Part shown: one piece after another, positions 16,299 to 23,415 of the stretch
How the letters are laid out: the number at the start of each line of letters is the position of its first letter
Position numbering within the stretch: the first letter of the stretch is position 1
Source: an uncultured Eubacteriales bacterium
GTDB taxonomy: Bacteria > Bacillota > Clostridia > Oscillospirales > Butyricicoccaceae
Assembly (NCBI GenBank): GCA_910586105.1
Contig: CAJUGU010000020.1
Coordinates: 1-41,036, forward strand
Direction of reading: 5' to 3'
Length of the DNA: 41,036 nt
Notes under the pieces: generated by a model
Seen by the model: only the letters and a program-made list of their open reading frames with translations
The model's database searches: none
Told to the model about the DNA's origin: nothing
Translations under genes and position numbers: made by a program

Positions 16299-16332
16299 GC
16301 TGGCAGTTCCAGCCGGAATTGCCAGCATTTTT
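16299..16332 (+). terminator. Terminator after the Na/Pi symporter gene
   Basis: A 12-bp stem (16299-16310 with 16315-16326, one G-T pair, loop AGCC) followed by ATTTTTG. Confidence 0.8.
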
Positions 16333-16346
16333 GCAGGGATCCGGGT

Positions 16347-16375
16347 TTGACTTTCCGTATCAAACACGGTATACT
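16347..16375 (+). promoter_or_regulatory. Orphan promoter
   Basis: TTGACT (16347-16352), 17-bp spacer, TATACT (16370-16375). No convincing ORF follows. The transcript would run to a terminator-like hairpin at 16586-16610, giving an RNA of about 230 nt. Confidence 0.55.
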
Positions 16376-16381
16376 GTATCC

Positions 16382-16620
16382 AGTGACAACGAAAACGCTG
16401 CCGATACCAAACCCAATACTCCTTTATTTTCCTGTTTTCTGAACACCCTCCATTTCAAAAAAGCCCCTGCGCGCAGACGGCCGGCATCCCGGCCGTCTGC
16501 GGCGGGAATCTGCATTCATTTCTTTCCTTACCCGGTATCCGGCACGTTTCGCTGGTTTTCGACGGATCCATACCTATTTGCAGGACGCGCAGCCCATTTG
16601 CGGCTGCGCGTTTCCTGTTT
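16382..16620 (+). ncRNA. Candidate orphan transcript, unknown
   Basis: This stretch between the symporter and the cysE-like gene has no gene with a ribosome binding site. It starts just after a good promoter (16347-16375), contains a perfect 13-bp hairpin at 16472-16501 (loop CATC) and ends with a 9-bp hairpin, CGCGCAGCC/GGCTGCGCG at 16586-16610, followed by TTTCCTGTTT. It could be a small RNA. Alternatively the 16472 hairpin simply ends the minus-strand cysE-like transcript, since TTTTTT follows it on that strand. No known RNA family is recognised. Confidence 0.3.
16457..16501 (-). terminator. Probable terminator of the serine acetyltransferase transcript
   Basis: On the minus strand a perfect 13-bp stem with a 4-nt loop (16472-16501) is followed after a short GC-rich stretch by TTTTTT (16457-16462). 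It lies about 260 bp downstream of the stop codon. Confidence 0.5.
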
Positions 16621-16761
16621 CCGGCTCCGCCCACCGCGCGGCCTCTGCGCCGGTCGCACAGCGCCGCGCCCTTCCGCATCGGTCGCACCCATCGACGCAC
16701 CGTCCCCGTGCCGGTCAAGCCTCCCCTTCCGCAGGCAGGCCTGCGGCTCCGGCGTGCAGGC

Positions 16762-17706
16762 TCAAATCTGGTAATCCCAAAATTCTTCCTGCTCGAATTC
16801 CCGTTTTTCGGGTTCGTTTTTGCCGTTGCTCTTCATTTGCAGCTCCGGGTTCTTGATGCTGACCTTGGTCTTGCTCGGGATCGACTGCGTAATGAACGCG
16901 TTCGATCCGACCACAACGCCCTCGCCGATCACCGTCGCGCCGCCCAGGATGGAAGCGCCCGAATAGATCGTGACGTCGTTCTCGACCGTCGGGTGACGCT
17001 TCGCGTGGTTCAGCGACTGCCCGCCCTTAGTGCTCATCGCGCCGAGAGTCACGCCCTGATAAATTTTCACATGGTCGCCGATGCGGGTCGTCTCGCCAAT
17101 GACAATGCCGGTGCCGTGGTCAATGAAAAAATATTTCCCGATCGTCGCGCCCGGGTGGATATCCACGCCCGTGATCGTATGCGCGTATTCGGTCATGATC
17201 CGCGGGATCAGCGGCACGTCGAGCACAAACAGCTCGTGCGCGATCCGGCTGACCATGATCGCGTACAGCCCCGGATAGCACAATATGATCTCGTCCATGC
17301 TGTATGCCGCCGGGTCGCCGTCGAACGCGGCTTCTACGTCGGTGTCCAGGTATTCCCGGACACGCGGCAGGCGGCGCATGAACTGCTCGGTCAGCGTCGC
17401 CGCGCGCCCGCGCGCCGCAGTTTCGTCCAGCCCGCTGTGCTGGAGCGCTTTGCCGATCTGCTTGCGCAGGTGATAGTTGACCTCCTCCAGCACGCTGCCA
17501 ATATAATACGCGATCGTGTCCTCCTTCGGTTTCGTCGCGCCGAAATATCCCGGGAACATCACGATTTGCAGCTTTTTCAGGATCTCTATGATGGTATCGC
17601 GATTTGGCTGGCTGTTCACGCCGATCTTACAGATCGCGGGGTACTGCTCATAGCTTTTCAGCAGCTCGTCGACAACGCCGCCCAGTGTATAAGGTACTTT
17701 CTCCAT
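16762..17706 (-). CDS. cysE: Serine O-acetyltransferase
   Basis: A 314-residue enzyme that makes O-acetylserine from serine and acetyl-CoA for cysteine synthesis. The N-terminal helical SATase domain spans about residues 1-170. The C-terminal left-handed beta-helix of hexapeptide repeats includes GVDIHPGATIG, the catalytic segment FFIDHGTGIVIGETTRIGD, and KRHPTVENDVTIYSGASILG. The charged tail (SNGKNEPEKREFEQEEFW) is unusual and lacks the classic C-terminal Ile that docks into CysK, although it does end in YQI. ATG 17706 is chosen for the GGAGG 8 nt upstream; a longer reading frame upstream crosses the promoter. Confidence 0.9.
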   Translation of the reverse strand: MEKVPYTLGGVVDELLKSYEQYPAICKIGVNSQPNRDTIIEILKKLQIVMFPGYFGATKPKEDTIAYYIGSVLEEVNYHLRKQIGKALQHSGLDETAARGRAATLTEQFMRRLPRVREYLDTDVEAAFDGDPAAYSMDEIILCYPGLYAIMVSRIAHELFVLDVPLIPRIMTEYAHTITGVDIHPGATIGKYFFIDHGTGIVIGETTRIGDHVKIYQGVTLGAMSTKGGQSLNHAKRHPTVENDVTIYSGASILGGATVIGEGVVVGSNAFITQSIPSKTKVSIKNPELQMKSNGKNEPEKREFEQEEFWDYQI

Positions 17707-17760
17707 GCAGGGAGCCTCCAATCTAACGGGTACGCCTACCCGGCTTGTTTTTTCTTCCCT

Positions 17761-17789
17761 ATTATAATACGCCGTACCTGCGATTGCAA
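17761..17789 (-). promoter_or_regulatory. Promoter of cysE
   Basis: On the minus strand TTGCAA (17784-17789), 17-bp spacer, TATAAT (17761-17766). The translation start is 55 nt downstream. Confidence 0.75.
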
Positions 17790-17853
17790 GTTCCGCTTTC
17801 CGCCCCCGCACAGCAGGCGCGCGCCCGCTGCTGTAGATTTTACCAAATTTTTA

Positions 17854-17882
17854 TTTGCAGGACGGGGATTTTCTGGTATAAT
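17854..17882 (+). promoter_or_regulatory. Promoter of the HAD phosphatase gene (shared module, copy 2)
   Basis: TTTGCA (17854-17859), 17-bp spacer, TATAAT (17877-17882) with TGG before the -10. It shares 34 of 40 bases with the promoter at 14149, and a CTGTAGATTT segment upstream is also shared. Confidence 0.8.
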
Positions 17883-17925
17883 GAGAATGCAAGATTTTTT
17901 GGAAGACGATGTTGAAGGAGACGGC

Positions 17926-18507
17926 ATGACGATTTACGATTTTGATAAGACGATATATGACGGCGACAGCACCGTCGATTTTTTCCTTTTCTGTATGAAA
18001 AAACGCCCGCGCCTCGTGCGGTTCCTGCCCCTCGCAATCCGGCTGAGCCTGATGTATAAGCTGTGCATCATTTCATACAAGGATTTCCTGCGCGCCGGGG
18101 AACGCACCCTGCGGGTCGCAGCCGCCCAGTTCGACGACCTCAACGCGCTGATCTGCGAGTTCTGGGATAAGCACGAGCACAAGATCAAGGACTTCTACCT
18201 CGCCCAGAAGCGCGAAGACGATTTGATCCTCTCCGGCTCCTGTGAGATCCTGCTGGACGAGATCTGCCGCAGGCTCGGCATCCGGCACTATATCGGTTCG
18301 CGGCTCGATCTGCGGCAGGGGCGCATCGAGTTTTTGTGCTACCATGAAAACAAGGTCAAGGCGTTCAGCGAACGCTATCCCGGCGCGGAGATTGAAGCCT
18401 TCTACACCGACTCCATGCTCGACCTGCCGATGATGCGCGAAGCGGATATCGTTTATCTGGTGAAGAAAAACCGCGTCCGCCTCTGGTCGGAGCATACTGC
18501 CGTTTGA
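17926..18507 (+). CDS. HAD-IB family phosphatase
   Basis: A 193-residue HAD-superfamily hydrolase with motif I as YDFDKTIYDGDST (Asp5 nucleophile, Asp7 acid/base), a helical C1 cap (about residues 15-90), motif II as LSGS (about residue 104), and motif IV as FYTDSMLDLPMM with the metal-binding aspartates. This layout is that of phosphoserine phosphatase-like HAD-IB enzymes. Substrate unknown. ATG 17926 follows GAAGGAG. The gene is the first after its promoter and is followed directly by a terminator, so it is monocistronic. Confidence 0.87.
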   Translation: MTIYDFDKTIYDGDSTVDFFLFCMKKRPRLVRFLPLAIRLSLMYKLCIISYKDFLRAGERTLRVAAAQFDDLNALICEFWDKHEHKIKDFYLAQKREDDLILSGSCEILLDEICRRLGIRHYIGSRLDLRQGRIEFLCYHENKVKAFSERYPGAEIEAFYTDSMLDLPMMREADIVYLVKKNRVRLWSEHTAV

Positions 18508-18529
18508 GCCGCCTCGCGCGGCTCTTTTT
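18506..18529 (+). terminator. Terminator of the HAD gene
   Basis: GAGCCGC-CTCGC-GCGGCTC followed by TTTTT; it overlaps the stop codon. Confidence 0.85.
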
Positions 18530-18559
18530 GCGCGCCGCCGGCTTTTTTCGCTGCGCGAC

Positions 18560-18587
18560 GAAAACGCCCGCCGGTTCCGGCGGGCGT
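18560..18587 (-). terminator. Terminator of the zinc-ribbon gene
   Basis: A perfect 11-bp stem (18564-18574 with 18577-18587) is followed on the minus strand by TTTTC. It lies 18 bp after the stop codon at 18605. Confidence 0.75.
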
Positions 18588-18604
18588 ATCCACTCAATTT
18601 GAAC

Positions 18605-18880
18605 TTACTCCTGACGCATTTTCGCGAAGCATTCGCTGCAATACACCGGACGGTCGGACTTCGGCTCGAAGGGCACGCGCGCTTCACCGCCGCAGGATGC
18701 GCATACGGCTGTAAAGTATTCGCGCGGGCTGCGGGCTGCATTCTTGCGCGCGTCACGGCAGGCCTTGCAGCGCTGCGGCTCGTTCTGGAAGCCGCGATCT
18801 GCGTAAAACTCCTGCTCGCCTGCGGTGAATACGAACTCGTTACCGCACTCCTTGCATTTTAACATCTTGTCCTGGTACAT
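18605..18880 (-). CDS. Zinc-ribbon protein with CxxC-x17-CxxC domain
   Basis: A 91-residue protein with two zinc-binding units. The first is CKECGNEF plus CKAC (about residues 9-42). The second is CASC, exactly 17 residues, then CSEC (about residues 60-84), the arrangement of the CxxC-x17-CxxC domain. Between them is a FYADRGFQNEPQRCKACR segment typical of the probable zinc-ribbon (zf-trcl) family. It probably binds zinc and perhaps nucleic acid or protein; no specific role is known. It has an AAGGAG site, and there is a terminator after it. Confidence 0.85.
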   Translation of the reverse strand: MYQDKMLKCKECGNEFVFTAGEQEFYADRGFQNEPQRCKACRDARKNAARSPREYFTAVCASCGGEARVPFEPKSDRPVYCSECFAKMRQE

Positions 18881-18994
18881 GGTTTCTACCTCTCCTTGAT
18901 CTGCTGCCCCATCTTCGGGGCGGTTCTTTGTATTTGCGCTCAGGGGCTTGCCCTGTTGTCGCCATTGGGGTTTTGGAATCGCCGGTATACAGCC

Positions 18995-19621
18995 TTAGCC
19001 GTTTCGCAAAAGTTCAGCCGATTTGCGCCGGATACGCTGAACGGCGTTATCCACGGATTTCAGGGGCCTTCCGAGCTTTGCGGACATTTCTTCGTAAGAA
19101 TAACCATCCAGAAACAGGGTCAAGACCTCCGCCTCGAAATCGGACAGCAGCCGGTCCAGACGCGCCAGCAGTTCTTCCCGCGTTTCCTGCCCGATGACCA
19201 GCGCCTCGGGGTCGGAAACCGGGCCGCCCGCGGCAGCGCCAGCCTGCGCCATGTCCTCAAACAGCGGCTTTTCCAAGGGTACGGCGTCGCTCAGTACGCT
19301 GTGCTTGTGCGTCAGCGAGGAGCGGACCGCTGAAATGATTGACCGCGAAACGCAGACCCGTGCGAACTGCTCGAACGGGACGCCGCGCGCCGGATCGAAT
19401 TCCTGCACGGCCTTCAGCAGCCCGAGCATGCCTTCCTGGATGAGGTCTTCGGTATCGCCCCCCGCCAGGAAGTAGGGCCGCGCGCAGCTTTTCACCAGCC
19501 GGAAGAAACGGCGGACCAGCAGGTCGCCAGCCGCGCGCTCTCCCGCGCGCGCCGCCCGCAGCAATTCCTCTTCGGTTTGGTCGATCGGCTCGCCGGCCGT
19601 AAATTCATATCCGTTCATCAT
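18995..19621 (-). CDS. sigH: RNA polymerase sigma-H factor (Spo0H-like)
   Basis: A 208-residue sigma-70 family protein. Region 2 reads YFLAGGDTEDLIQEGMLGLLKAV and region 4 reads FLDGYSYEEMSAKLGRPLKSVDNAVQRIRRK, both closely like B. subtilis Spo0H, which directs early stationary-phase and sporulation genes. The reading frame extends upstream to 19660, but that extension is the promoter itself: TTGACA-N17-TATAAT at 19632-19660. Translation must start at one of the two adjacent ATGs at 19621 or 19618. There is no Shine-Dalgarno sequence, and the start would lie only a few bases after the transcription start. Confidence 0.9.
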   Translation of the reverse strand: MMNGYEFTAGEPIDQTEEELLRAARAGERAAGDLLVRRFFRLVKSCARPYFLAGGDTEDLIQEGMLGLLKAVQEFDPARGVPFEQFARVCVSRSIISAVRSSLTHKHSVLSDAVPLEKPLFEDMAQAGAAAGGPVSDPEALVIGQETREELLARLDRLLSDFEAEVLTLFLDGYSYEEMSAKLGRPLKSVDNAVQRIRRKSAELLRNG

Positions 19622-19631
19622 TCTAAATGCT

Positions 19632-19660
19632 ATTATATATGAGACCATTCTAAATGTCAA
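19632..19660 (-). promoter_or_regulatory. Consensus promoter of sigH, leaderless configuration
   Basis: On the minus strand TTGACA (19655-19660), exact 17-bp spacer, TATAAT (19632-19637). The expected transcription start near 19625 is 4-7 nt before the ATG pair at 19616-19621. Confidence 0.85.
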
Positions 19661-19829
19661 GGGTTTTTGTAATTTTTATACATGCTGCGACATTCGGCCC
19701 ATCAGGTTTTGTGTGGTTTTTACAAAAAATCCTATGCAGTTTTTCCCAGCGCCGCCAAAATCCCCTATCCCTTGCATTTTTATCCGGAAACGGCGCGTTT
19801 CCGGACGCCCGGACGCGCCGCGCCCGCAG

Positions 19830-21671
19830 TCATTCTACCGTTACCGATTTCGCAAGGTTGCGCGGTTTATCGACGTCGCAGCTGCGTTCGACCGCCACGT
19901 AGTACGCGAACAGCTGAAGCGGTATGATCGAAAGCGACGCCGCGAACCGTTCAAGGCAGGCGGGCAGGCGGATAACGCAGCGGCAGGCCGAAACATCGCC
20001 GTCGAAGTCCTCCGTTGTGACAAGGATGACCTCCGCGCCGCGCGCCGTGACTTCGCGGATGTTGGATACCGTCTTTTCAAACAGACGCTTTTGCGTCGCC
20101 AGCGCCACGACCAGCGTGCCGTCCTCGATCAGCGAGATCGTGCCGTGCTTCAGTTCGCCCGCCGCATACGCCTCCGAATGGACGTAGGAGATCTCCTTCA
20201 GCTTGAGCGACGCTTCCAGCGCCGCTGCATAGTCCAGCCCGCGCCCCAGATAGAACACGCTCGAACGGTTGGTGTACTTGCTCGCAAGGTACTGCACCGT
20301 GCCGACGTCCTCCAGCATTTTATGGATGCTCTCCGGCAGCTCAAGCAGCGCTTCGCAGAAGCTGCGTTCCTCTGCTTCGTCCATCAGGCCGCGCGCCAGC
20401 GCCAGCTTCGCCGCCACCAGATACAGCGCCGCGAGCTGCGCCGAATATCCCTTTGTCGTCGCAACAGCGATCTCGGGGCCCGCCCACGTGTACAGGACGC
20501 CGTCAGCCTGCCGCGCGATGCTGGACGACACCACGTTGACGATCGCCAGTGTGAACGCGCCTTCGGCCTGCGCCTGCCGCATCGCCGCCAGACTGTCCGC
20601 CGTTTCGCCCGACTGGCTGATCACGATACACAAGTCCTTTTCCTTCACGATCGGGTCGGTATAACGGAATTCCGAAGCGACCGAGACCGAGCAGCGCACC
20701 CGGCCCATCGATTCGATGACCGACTGCCCGACCATCCCCGCGTGCAGCGCCGAGCCGCAGGCGATGATGTGGATGTGTTCGGTTTCGCGGAGCCGTTCGT
20801 CGGTCAGGCCGTTGTCTTCAAAAACAATCCGGCCATCCTGAATGCGCGGGCGCACCGTATCCGCCACTGCGCGCGGCTGCTCCATGATCTCTTTGAGCAT
20901 GAAATGCGCATAGCCGCCCTTCTCCGCCGCCGACAGATCCCAGCTGACCTCCTGCACCGGCTTGTCGACCACATCGCCCAGCTGGTTGTAAACCGTCACG
21001 CGCTCCGGCCGCACGACCGCGACCTCGTTGTCGTCCAGAATAATATACCGGCGGGTGCGGGAAATGATCGCGGTGATATCCGACGCGATCATATTCTCCC
21101 CTTCGCCAAGGCCGATGATGAGCGGGTTGTCGCGGCGCGCCGCGACAATTTCCCGGCTGTCCTCCATGCTGACCACGCCCAGCGCGTAGGAGCCGCGCAG
21201 CAGCGACAGCGCCGTCAGCACCGTTTGGGCAAGGTCTTCCTGCTGGCGGCCCTTGTGCAGGAAATCGATCAGGTGCGCGACCGTTTCCGTGTCGGTCTCC
21301 GACTGGAATTCATAGCCGTGCTTTTCGAGCTGCTCGCGCAGGAACAGGTAATTTTCAATGATGCCGTTGTGTACGACCGCGACCTTGCCGTCGCGCCCCC
21401 CCAGATGGGGATGGGAGTTGCGGTCGGACGGGCCCCCATGGGTCGCCCAGCGGGTGTGCCCGATGCCGCAGGTGCTGGAAGGGTTGCCCGCCTCATGCAG
21501 CTTTTCCTCAAGGTTCGCGATGCGCCCCTTGGTCTTTACGACCTGCAAACCGTCGTCGGTGAATACGGCAATGCCCGCGGAATCATAGCCGCGGTATTCC
21601 AAACTGTATAAGCCTTTCATCAAAATGGGCAGCGCGTTTTCCTGCCCGGTGAAGCCTACGATACCACACAT
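19830..21671 (-). CDS. glmS: Glutamine--fructose-6-phosphate aminotransferase (isomerizing)
   Basis: A full-length 613-residue enzyme that makes glucosamine-6-phosphate from fructose-6-phosphate and glutamine, the first step to UDP-GlcNAc. Residues 1-240 are the N-terminal nucleophile glutaminase domain (Cys2 in MCGIVGF, then CGIGHTRWATHG and VVHNGIIENY). Residues about 280-600 hold two SIS domains (IIACGSALHAG, ISQSGETADSL, SEAYAAGELKHG) and the C-terminal KSVTVE tail. The RBS is GGAGG just before ATG 21671. The long 5' leader contains a glmS ribozyme, so expression should fall when glucosamine-6-phosphate accumulates. Confidence 0.96.
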   Translation of the reverse strand: MCGIVGFTGQENALPILMKGLYSLEYRGYDSAGIAVFTDDGLQVVKTKGRIANLEEKLHEAGNPSSTCGIGHTRWATHGGPSDRNSHPHLGGRDGKVAVVHNGIIENYLFLREQLEKHGYEFQSETDTETVAHLIDFLHKGRQQEDLAQTVLTALSLLRGSYALGVVSMEDSREIVAARRDNPLIIGLGEGENMIASDITAIISRTRRYIILDDNEVAVVRPERVTVYNQLGDVVDKPVQEVSWDLSAAEKGGYAHFMLKEIMEQPRAVADTVRPRIQDGRIVFEDNGLTDERLRETEHIHIIACGSALHAGMVGQSVIESMGRVRCSVSVASEFRYTDPIVKEKDLCIVISQSGETADSLAAMRQAQAEGAFTLAIVNVVSSSIARQADGVLYTWAGPEIAVATTKGYSAQLAALYLVAAKLALARGLMDEAEERSFCEALLELPESIHKMLEDVGTVQYLASKYTNRSSVFYLGRGLDYAAALEASLKLKEISYVHSEAYAAGELKHGTISLIEDGTLVVALATQKRLFEKTVSNIREVTARGAEVILVTTEDFDGDVSACRCVIRLPACLERFAASLSIIPLQLFAYYVAVERSCDVDKPRNLAKSVTVE

Positions 21672-21679
21672 AAAATCGT

Positions 21680-21726
21680 TTGTCCTCCAAAAATAAAAAA
21701 ACGTCGATCGCGCCGGGGGCGGCGCG
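21680..21726 (-). promoter_or_regulatory. Terminator-like hairpin in the glmS leader
   Basis: On the minus strand a GC-only stem CGCGCCG-CCCC-CGGCGCG is followed by seven bases and then TTTTTTTATTTTT, immediately before the glmS ribosome binding site. The gap between stem and T-run is longer than in a standard terminator, so attenuation here is only possible. Confidence 0.35.
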
Positions 21727-21884
21727 CTTTGTCCGAAAAATCATACCGCCTGCGGCCGCTTCCCGCCTCCCCGCCGTGGGAAGGCTCCCGTTTGGCTGCG
21801 CCTGCCTGTGCAAGCCCGCAGTGCGCCGCAGCGTTATTGAAACCCACAGGTTTTAACAATGCGCGTCCGGGCGCAAAAATAGTG

Positions 21885-22036
21885 CGTCATGCCGTACCGC
21901 TTTGTCTCCGGGATCGCTCCCAGTCTTTGCCCGGCCGGCTAACGACCAACCCACTGATGGCCGAAGGGCATCCGCCGAATTTTCGATAAACCCTTACCTC
22001 GTCAGCTGCGCCGCCTTGGCGCGCAGCTCTGGCGCT
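21885..22036 (-). ncRNA. glmS ribozyme/riboswitch
   Basis: Read on the minus strand this has the conserved core of the GlcN6P-activated self-cleaving ribozyme. The cleavage site is A|GCGCC at 22036/22035. It is followed by a perfect P1-type helix (AGCTGCGC paired with GCGCAGCT), then GACGAGG, GGGTTTATCGAAAATTC and GGCGGATGCC, and it ends with ACAAAGCGG. This order of blocks is diagnostic. It lies about 210 nt upstream of the glmS start codon in the same orientation. On binding glucosamine-6-phosphate the mRNA is cut at its 5' end and then degraded, in B. subtilis by RNase J, whose gene is also in this window (33213). Confidence 0.92.
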
Positions 22037-22170
22037 TTTGCTATTCCGTTGTAACGTTGACGCTGCATCGCCCCTTTCGTTCGCGGCCTGCATAAGCCGC
22101 CGCGCCTGCGCTGTCCGGAAGGCGGAAGCCTCCAACGCGCCCGGCGCGGTTGCCGCCCTCCCGCGCACTG

Positions 22171-22290
22171 CCGCGACCCTTCGAGTGCCGCTGACGTATT
22201 TTGCGCGCCTCCGCGACTTCTCACGTGCTGCCGACGCTTTTCGCGTGTTTCCGCGACTTTTCATGTGCTGCTGACGCTTTTCGCGTACTG
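22171..22290. repeat. Tandem repeat of three 40-bp units in the glmS leader
   Basis: Three head-to-tail 40-bp units start with CCGCGAC at 22171, 22211 and 22251. Units 2 and 3 differ at about seven positions; unit 1 is more diverged. A partial fourth unit begins at 22291, and a degenerate one may precede the array. On the minus strand each of units 2 and 3 contains the small hairpin ACGC-GAAAA-GCGT. A 40-bp period does not preserve a reading frame, so the array is not coding. It lies between the probable glmS promoter and the ribozyme. Confidence 0.85.
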
Positions 22291-22319
22291 CCGCTGCGTT
22301 CATACAGTCGCTTGCGGGT

Positions 22320-22348
22320 ATTATATCACAGCAGCGGCGATTATACAA
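22320..22348 (-). promoter_or_regulatory. Probable glmS promoter
   Basis: On the minus strand TTGTAT (22343-22348), 17-bp spacer, TATAAT (22320-22325). Transcription from here would give a 5' leader of about 640 nt that includes the tandem repeats and the ribozyme. Confidence 0.55.
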
Positions 22349-22394
22349 GTAAATTTTTCTGCGCCGCTCCCTTTTTCAGCGGTTGACTGCACAG

Positions 22395-22434
22395 AAAAGC
22401 CCCGCAGGGGCGCCTCCTATGGGGCCCCTGCGGG
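22395..22434 (-). terminator. Terminator of ndk
   Basis: On the minus strand an 11-bp stem CCCGCAGGGGC/GCCCCTGCGGG (22424-22434 with 22401-22411) is followed by GCTTTTC. Confidence 0.85.
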
Positions 22435-22442
22435 ACGGTTCC

Positions 22443-22841
22443 TTACTTGAAAAAGCGCGCGATCTCGATCTCGGCATTTTCCAACGAATCCGAGCCGTGG
22501 ATCAGGTTTTCCGTTGTCGAATGTGCAAAGTCGCCGCGGATCGTACCCGCCGTCGCGTCTTCAAACTTGGTCGCGCCCATCAGGATCCGCATCCCTTTGA
22601 CCGCCTGTTCGCCTTCCACGATCATTGCAAGCACCGGGCCGCTCGTCATATAGGCGACCGTATCCGGGAAAAACGGCTTGTCCGCAATGTGCGCGTAGTG
22701 CTCGCGCAGGATCGGCTCGTCGAGCTGCATGGTCTTCATCGCCGTGATGCGATAACCCTTGCGTTCGATGCGCGCCAGGATCTCCCCGATCAGGCCACGG
22801 CGCAGCGCGTCCGGCTTCAGCATGATATAAGTCCTTTCCAT
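22443..22841 (-). CDS. ndk: Nucleoside diphosphate kinase
   Basis: A 132-residue enzyme that equalises NTP and dNTP pools by moving the gamma phosphate through a phosphohistidine. The start MERTYIMLKPDALRRGLIG is the family signature, and the active site is NLIHGSDS with His115. ATG 22841 is chosen because AAGGATGG lies 8 nt upstream and homologues start here; an ATG at 22853 is in frame. The gene has its own promoter and terminator. It is slightly shorter than the usual 135-150 residues at the C-terminus but complete. Confidence 0.95.
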   Translation of the reverse strand: MERTYIMLKPDALRRGLIGEILARIERKGYRITAMKTMQLDEPILREHYAHIADKPFFPDTVAYMTSGPVLAMIVEGEQAVKGMRILMGATKFEDATAGTIRGDFAHSTTENLIHGSDSLENAEIEIARFFK

Positions 22842-22927
22842 GTCAAATCCCATCCTTGTTTTCATTCTTTTTGTTCCGATTCGCCCGGAAGGCTTGCCCC
22901 CTCCGGAAGACCGCTCGTTACCTTTTC

Positions 22928-22956
22928 AGTATACCGGATTTTGCCCCCGATTTCAA
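22928..22956 (-). promoter_or_regulatory. Promoter of ndk
   Basis: On the minus strand TTGAAA (22951-22956), 17-bp spacer, TATACT (22928-22933). Confidence 0.75.
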
Positions 22957-22992
22957 TGCAAATAATTTTTTTGAAAAATTTCAAAAAATCAG

Positions 22993-23021
22993 TTGACAAA
23001 TCGCGAAAAATCGGGTATCAT
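22993..23021 (+). promoter_or_regulatory. Promoter of the tRNA cluster
   Basis: TTGACA (22993-22998), 17-bp spacer, TATCAT (23016-23021), about 20 bp before tRNA-Asp. Confidence 0.8.
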
Positions 23022-23040
23022 AGTCAAGCAGGTTTGAGAT

Positions 23041-23117
23041 GGCCCGGTAGCTCAGCTGGTTAGAGCGCTAGCCTGTCACGCTAGAGGTCGTGGGTTCGAG
23101 CCCCATCCGGGTCGCCA
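23041..23117 (+). tRNA. tRNA-Asp (anticodon GTC)
   Basis: A 77-nt cloverleaf with CCA encoded. The acceptor stem pairs GGCCCGG with CCGGGTC (one G-T pair), the anticodon stem is CTAGC/GCTAG around CTGTCAC, the variable loop is AGGTC and the T loop is TTCGAGC. Confidence 0.97.
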
Positions 23118-23159
23118 TTTCTTCATCTTGCAGCGTTGGGAAGCATCACTTCCCGATTT

Positions 23160-23235
23160 GCCTCTGTAGCTCAGTCGGTAGAGCAGGGGACTGAAAATCC
23201 CCGTGTCGGTGGTTCGATTCCGCCCGGAGGCACCA
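23160..23235 (+). tRNA. tRNA-Phe (anticodon GAA)
   Basis: A 76-nt cloverleaf with CCA encoded. The acceptor stem pairs GCCTCTG with CGGAGGC, the anticodon arm is GGGGA-CTGAAAA-TCCCC and the T loop is TTCGATT. Confidence 0.97.
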
Positions 23236-23415
23236 CGTTTTCCTTTTTTACCGCACGGGATCGAAACATGCTTCCGTCCGGCGGTACCATTTCTTCATTT
23301 TGCACCGTTTGAGGTGCAGCCACCCTTTTATTTCCCAAGCATGGAGGACAGCGTTTTTCTCCCTTTTCATTGCCCCCTCTTTCCTGTTCTCCAATGCCCC
23401 GCTCTAGCGGGTCAT

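Noticed and set aside
16708..18507. A 600-codon open frame ending with the HAD phosphatase
   Set aside because: Its first two thirds are antisense to cysE and lack any family pattern. The HAD protein starts at 17926 with its own RBS and promoter.
19783..19805. Hairpin TCCGGAAACG-GCG-CGTTTCCGGA after glmS as its terminator
   Set aside because: The stem is good but on the glmS strand it is followed by an A-run, not a T-run, so I did not call a terminator.
21680..21860. A glmS ribozyme directly in front of the glmS RBS
   Set aside because: The segment just upstream of the RBS lacks the conserved core; the real core blocks lie further upstream at 21885-22036.
22171..22290. CRISPR array
   Set aside because: The 40-bp units are directly adjacent with no spacers and are imperfect, so this is a plain tandem repeat; no cas genes are present.
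21887..22348. A 153-codon minus-strand frame upstream of glmS
   Set aside because: It spans the glmS ribozyme and a 40-bp tandem repeat whose period breaks the frame; no RBS or family match.
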